Part shown: positions 59,520-64,000 of the stretch, piece by piece | Numbering within the stretch: the first letter of the stretch is position 1 | Layout: every line of letters begins with the position of its first letter | Source of the DNA: Magnolia sinica | Taxonomy: Eukaryota > Streptophyta > Magnoliopsida > Magnoliales > Magnoliaceae | NCBI RefSeq assembly: GCF_029962835.1 | Contig: NC_080577.1 | Span: 23,852,501 to 23,916,500, forward strand | DNA length: 64,000 nucleotides | Direction of reading: 5' to 3' | Program-made: the position numbers and the translations under genes | The notes under the pieces: generated by a model | What the model saw: the letters and a program-made list of their open reading frames with translations, nothing else | What the model was told of the DNA's origin: nothing | Database searches by the model: none

Positions 59520-61199
59520 TCAATAGTCGTCTATCCACAAGGACGGCACTTGTGATTGGCGCTTTCTTCGTTGGTACACCTTGAATGCGCTTGTGTCCGC
59601 ATCAATTCCCCTCGGGTGAGAAAAACTCAACTCCGACGAGTTGAAACTTTTGTAGCGCTCGAGTAGATCTGGATCAATACCCCAGAATGCGTCGCCTGAC
59701 AGCCACGTAGATTCAGACGATGGTTTGTTCTTCCACTTGACAAGATACCTTTGGAAACCCCCATCTCTCGTGGATACTATCTCGTCATCCAAGATTTTCT
59801 CAATTACTTCTTTATGGGTAATGGGTGGAGGAGGGGGTGGAAGGGGCTGGGTAGCAAACTCAGAAAAAGGTCATGAAAGGGACGATGTATCAACAATGGG
59901 AGTATGGGCACGGACTAGATCTTTCACATTAAAAGTTGGATTAATGCTCATTTCAGGTGGAAGGTCAACCCGATACGCGTTGGACCCAACCTTTTGTAAT
60001 ATCTTGAATGGTCCAGCACTACGCGCTTGTAATTTCTTTGCAGATCCTTGAGAGAATCGGTCTGGACTTATTCGCACCATTACATAGTCTCCTTCTTGAA
60101 ATTCTTGCAGTCTACGATGAGAATCAGCTGAAACTTTATAATCATCATTGCTCTTATTTAACCGTTGTCTAATATGTGTATGCAAATCATGAATATGGCG
60201 TGCGAATGCATCGGCTGACTCAGAAGACCTTTGGGTAACAGACATAGGTAAGAGATCTATGGGCATTCTAGGTTTATAACCACTTACAATTTCAAAAGGA
60301 CTCAACCCTGTAGATCTATTAACTGACCCATTATAAGCAAGTTCAGCAGTTGGTAAAATTAGGTCCTAAGTCTTAACATGTTCACCCACTAGACAACGTA
60401 GAAGATTTCCAAAGCTACGGTTTACCACTTCAGTTTGACCATCTGTTTATGGGTGGTAAGCAGTAGAAAATTGTAAACGAGTTCCCATAATGTGCCACAG
60501 TGTCTTCCAAAAATAGCTAGTAAATCGAACATCACGATCAGACACTATGGTTTTAGGTAACCCATGGAGACGCACCACACCATCAAAAAAGAGACAAGCA
60601 ACATGAGATGCATCTGACGTCTTCGAACATGGGAGGAAATGCGTCATTTTAGAAAAACGGTCTACAACGACAAAAACGGAATTGTGCTTTTTTATAGTCT
60701 TGGGAAGCCCGAGCACGAAGTCCATACTAATGTCCTGCCACGGAGTATGTGGCACTGGCAATGGCGTGTATAGCCCGGTATTTTGCTTTCTTTGCTTTGC
60801 CAGCTGACATGTTCGACACTGCCCTAAAACTTTGGCTACGTCTCGCTTGAGGCTTGGCCAATAGAAACGATCTTCCACAAGGGCAATGGTCTTATCACGA
60901 CCAAAATGGCCAGCTATCCCTCCTGCATGAAGCTCCCAGATGAGGAATTCACGAAGGGACATACGGGGAATACAAAGTCTGTCTCCCTTGAAAAGAAAGC
61001 CATCTTTAAGAACATATTCACCCATAATATGCTGGTCACTAGAGAGCGACGCGTAAGTACCCCCAAAATCAGGACATATGGGGTATTCATCTTTTAGTTG
61101 CTCAAATCCGACTACCTCTACACTCAAGGAGTTGAGCAACGCCACTCTCCCACTAAAGGCATCCGCTGGTTTGTTTTCAACCCCGGCCTTGTGTTTCAA
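59520..61199 (-). pseudogene. Chromovirus integrase and chromodomain
   Basis: Zinc-binding HHCC region: ELHAGGIAGHFG, then CRTCQ. Catalytic core: D in ISMDFVLGLP, D in VSDRDVRF and E in the TDGQTE motif. GPF/Y-type C-terminal segment: SAGPFKILQKVG...AYRVDLP. The chromodomain is at the end (59792-59520, RYLVKWKNKPSSESTWL). A stop (TAA) replaces the Gln of HPQTDG near 60445, and another breaks the frame near 60366. Chromodomains steer integration to heterochromatin marks. Confidence 0.88.
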
Positions 61200-63074
61200 A
61201 ACAAACGAATATTCCTAAAGAAACGATACCCACTTGGCATGCCTTAGGTTGAGTTTCTTCTGAAAATGCAAATATCTCAAAGCCTCATGGTCAGAAAACA
61301 AAACGAATTCTTGCGGTAGGAGGTGGTGTCGCCAATGTTTCAGGTATTGCACTACCGCATAAAATTCTTTGTCGTAAGTGGAGTATTTTTGTTTTGCCTC
61401 ATTCAGTTTCTTACTGAAATAGGCCACTGGGTGTCCTTCTTGACTCAACACTCCACCTATACCGACACCAGACGTATCGCACGCTACTACAAAGACTTTA
61501 GAAAAGTCAGGTAGACACATGACAGGAGCTTCCACCATCTTGCCCTTAATTTCTTTAAAAGCCTTAACGACGGCTTTAGACCACACGAACTCTCCCTTTT
61601 TCATGCACTCAGTAATGGGAGCCATGATCGTGCTAAAACCCCTAATGAACCAACGATAAAAAGTTGCTAGGCCGTAAAAACTTCGCACCTCATGAATGTT
61701 CCTTGGTTCTGGCCACTCAACTATGGCCCTGACTTTTTCAGGGTCTGCGCGCATCCCTTCAGATGACATTATAAATCCTAAGAACACAACTTGGCTAGAC
61801 ATGAATGCACATTTCTTAAGATTAGCGTACAACTTTTCCTTCCTAAGGACACTACAGACCTTCTTTAAATGTTCAAGGTGTGATTCCTTAGTGGTACTAT
61901 AAATAAGAATATCGTCAAAGTACACCACTAGGAATTTTTCCATGAACGGCCTCAAAGCTTGTGTCATCACCCGCATGAAAGTACTGGGTGCGTTAGTCTA
62001 AGCCGAAGGGCATAACCAACCACTCATACAGCCCATCTTTCGTCTTAAACACCATCTTCCACTCATCTCCTGGGCGTATACGGATTTGGTGATATCCACT
62101 CTTGAGGCATATCTTAGAGAATATAGTGGACCTGGCCATCATGTCAAGCATATCATCAAGTCTAGGTATAGGGAACATATACTTGACAGTAATTTTGTTT
62201 ATGGCACGGCTGTCCACACACATGCGCCACGTGCCGTCTTTGGCGTCAACAATGCAGGCACGGCACACGGGCTCATACTCACTTTGATGAAACCCTTTTG
62301 CAGAAGCTCATCAACTTGCTTCTTCAACTCTGCATGCGCTGCAGGGTTCATCCTGTAGTGAGGAAGGTTCGGTAGAGTAGACCATGGGACAAGATCAATG
62401 GCATGTTGTATGTCCCTCATAGGTGGCAACTCATTCGGTAAGTCTTCAGGAAATACATCACTGTATTCCTTCAGGACCGAGGTCACCTCACGGGACAACT
62501 CTGATGGAACTTCAAGTGTAATTTCTCTAGCCACAAGGGCATACACCATAGACTCCTTATCCTCTTTTTCAAACTCTCTTGCGCTGATTATATGTAAAGA
62601 CTTAGGTTTGGATTTCCCCATTTCTCTAGGCTCACTTGCCTTCTCATCCTTCTTCTTCCCTAGTATATTCTCAGGTGGCATGGGATTAAGTTTGATCTTT
62701 TTACCATTATACATAAAAGTACACGCATTCGAACGGCCAAAGATCGTGACATCATTATCGAATAGCGACGGTCTACCTAGGGTAACATGTCCCACATCCA
62801 TAGGTAAAACATCACAGCACAGGGACTCTTTGTATGACCCAAACTCAATGGGGACTAGACATTGCTAGGTGACAGGTAGGGATGTCTTGTCAACCCAAGA
62901 AACTTTATACGGGTCTGGATGAGGTGTGGATTTCAGTTTTAAGCGATCTAAGGTGCTAGTGGAAATCACATTCTGACAACTTCCACTGTCCACTATCACC
63001 TTACAATTCTTTTCACCACACTTGGCAATAGTGTAGAAGATAGTGCTTCGATGCCAGTCAGCACTACTTCTAGA
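61200..63074 (-). pseudogene. Chromovirus protease, reverse transcriptase and RNase H
   Basis: The protease active site DSG (VIVDSGS) lies at 62973-63000. The RT region reads [14 protein letters not shown], then [14 protein letters not shown] and the catalytic YFDD at 61922-61911. RNase H reads [18 protein letters not shown] and YDKEFYAVV. Frames break near 62270 and 62000, and a TAG at 61212-61214 replaces the Gln of the FLQEYSFVLKHK segment. It is not functional as it stands. Confidence 0.88.
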
Positions 63075-64000
63075 CTAAGCTAACACACGCCTGACTACTA
63101 CAAGCGTTGCTTCTCCATCCACTTCTTCTTCATCAGTAAGTCCTCCTTCAGGGTGATACTCTTCAACTTCATAATCACCCTGGTCATCTCCACCCTCGTG
63201 GGACTCGCCTATAACTAAGGCTCTCCCACGACTCTCCGTAGGACACTGATTAGACATGTGGCCAAGGTTACCACACTCATAGCACCTCACTTGGCTCATG
63301 TTACTAGAACCGGCACCAAGAACCCCTTTGCCCTTGTCCTCCCTAGGCCTAGGTGGAATGGTCGCCTGTGCCCTAGGTTGACTACCAATATTAGGTCTAG
63401 TTCCTTGGGAACTAGATCTAGCACTGGAGTCTCGGGACTCAAAACGACGAACGACAGGAGCCTTCAAATATTGCTCTAACTCCTGCACGACTTGATATGC
63501 TTCATCTAAGTCCGTTAAGGGCCGAGTAATAAGCTCGCGCTGAAAATCCGCACAAAGGCCCGTCTTGAAACGCGAGAGCATTACTAGAGGGTCTTCTTGG
63601 ATATCACATCGCATCACATACTCTTCAAATTTAGCGATGTAGTCAGCGGCAGGCATTGACCCTTGGTGTAAGGATTGTCATTGGTCAAGGAGCTTCTGAC
63701 GGTATGAGAGAGGAAGGTACTTCTCCTTCAACTTCTCTTTCATCTCATACCAATGTGTGATAGGGGCTCTATCAACTCTCTCTATCCTACGCTCGGTGTT
63801 GGTCCAGAAGAGCTTGGCTTGACCCACAAGCTTCATCTTAGTAAACCGCATTTAACAGTTTTCCGACATGCCATACCACTCAAAGTAGTGGTCCATGTCA
63901 GCAACCCAGTCAAGGTATGCCTTGGGATCCAAGCGCCCATCAAAACTCGAGGCCTCAACTCTCACACTCTTCATCGCACGCTCATCTGGATCATAGCGGT
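63075..64000 (-). pseudogene. Chromovirus gag with CCHC knuckle, partial
   Basis: The retrotransposon gag domain includes SSFDGRLDPKAYLDWV near the right edge, KEKYLPLSYRQ and IAKFEEYVMRCDI, then a zinc knuckle CYECGNLGHMSNQC at 63284-63243. Stops occur near 63679 (TGA) and 63855. The N-terminus is beyond the window. Confidence 0.85.

Larger units (their letters stand above)
58777..64000 (-). mobile_element. Ty3 chromovirus, degenerate, runs off the window
   Basis: The order on the minus strand is gag, PR, RT, RNase H, integrase and chromodomain, followed by a probable 3' LTR at about 58777-59500. The LTR may end at TGATGCATGCTCATGG, directly against the copia remnant. The 5' LTR lies beyond 64000. 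The LTR includes a 39-bp direct duplication ('ataagcaaataaagacataa' twice, 59300-59380). Confidence 0.8.

Overview
The window is nuclear DNA from a flowering plant. The evidence is an intronless PLS-class PPR gene of the DYW type, plant-type TOM9, multi-exon genes with GT-AG introns, and dense plant transposable elements (Ty3 chromovirus, Ty1/copia, hAT, PIF/Harbinger-like, TRIM and foldback MITEs). The many copies of a GTGGGCCCCACC-bearing foldback MITE remind me of magnoliid genomes, but that is an impression and not a proof.

Only three loci look like functional genes. They are a DYW-type pentatricopeptide repeat protein (13936-15672, +), the mitochondrial import receptor subunit TOM9/TOM22 (35255-35578, -), and a three-exon spermidine-synthase-fold methyltransferase (45085-51479, -) whose first exon I cannot find in the window. 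A fourth gene-like locus is a broken ribosomal protein uL22 (RPL17) copy at 22236-23324. It keeps its intron positions but has three in-frame stops and two damaged splice donors.

Layout: 1-9.3 kb is a nest of repeats bounded by a matched inverted-repeat pair with TAA duplications. Inside it a tandem array of about 190-bp units is split by a 4.1-kb LTR-like insertion. 9.8-10.2 kb is a copia gag remnant. 11.9-13.9 kb holds MITEs and a hAT-type element leading into the PPR gene. 15.7-35 kb is intergenic, with dispersed repeats, the RPL17 pseudogene and several short DNA transposons with clear target duplications. 35.2-42.6 kb starts with TOM9 and continues into a repeat complex of 21-bp minisatellites, a hAT-type insertion and MITEs beside TA and CA tracts; this complex is bracketed by two 67-bp inverted copies, one of which lies just upstream of TOM9. 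45-51.5 kb is the methyltransferase, with a 263-bp complete TRIM retrotransposon in an intron. 52.4-58.1 kb is a hAT element with a decayed transposase and a nine-unit internal tandem array. 58.1-64 kb is a copia remnant followed by a degenerate chromovirus that runs off the right edge.

The PPR protein and TOM9 are both organelle-related, and each has a TCP-type GTGGGCCCCAC site, carried by a MITE copy, within 200 bp of its start codon. The most notable items are this MITE-borne motif, the tiny intact TRIM, the heptapeptide-coding minisatellite family and the 67-bp inverted pair next to TOM9.
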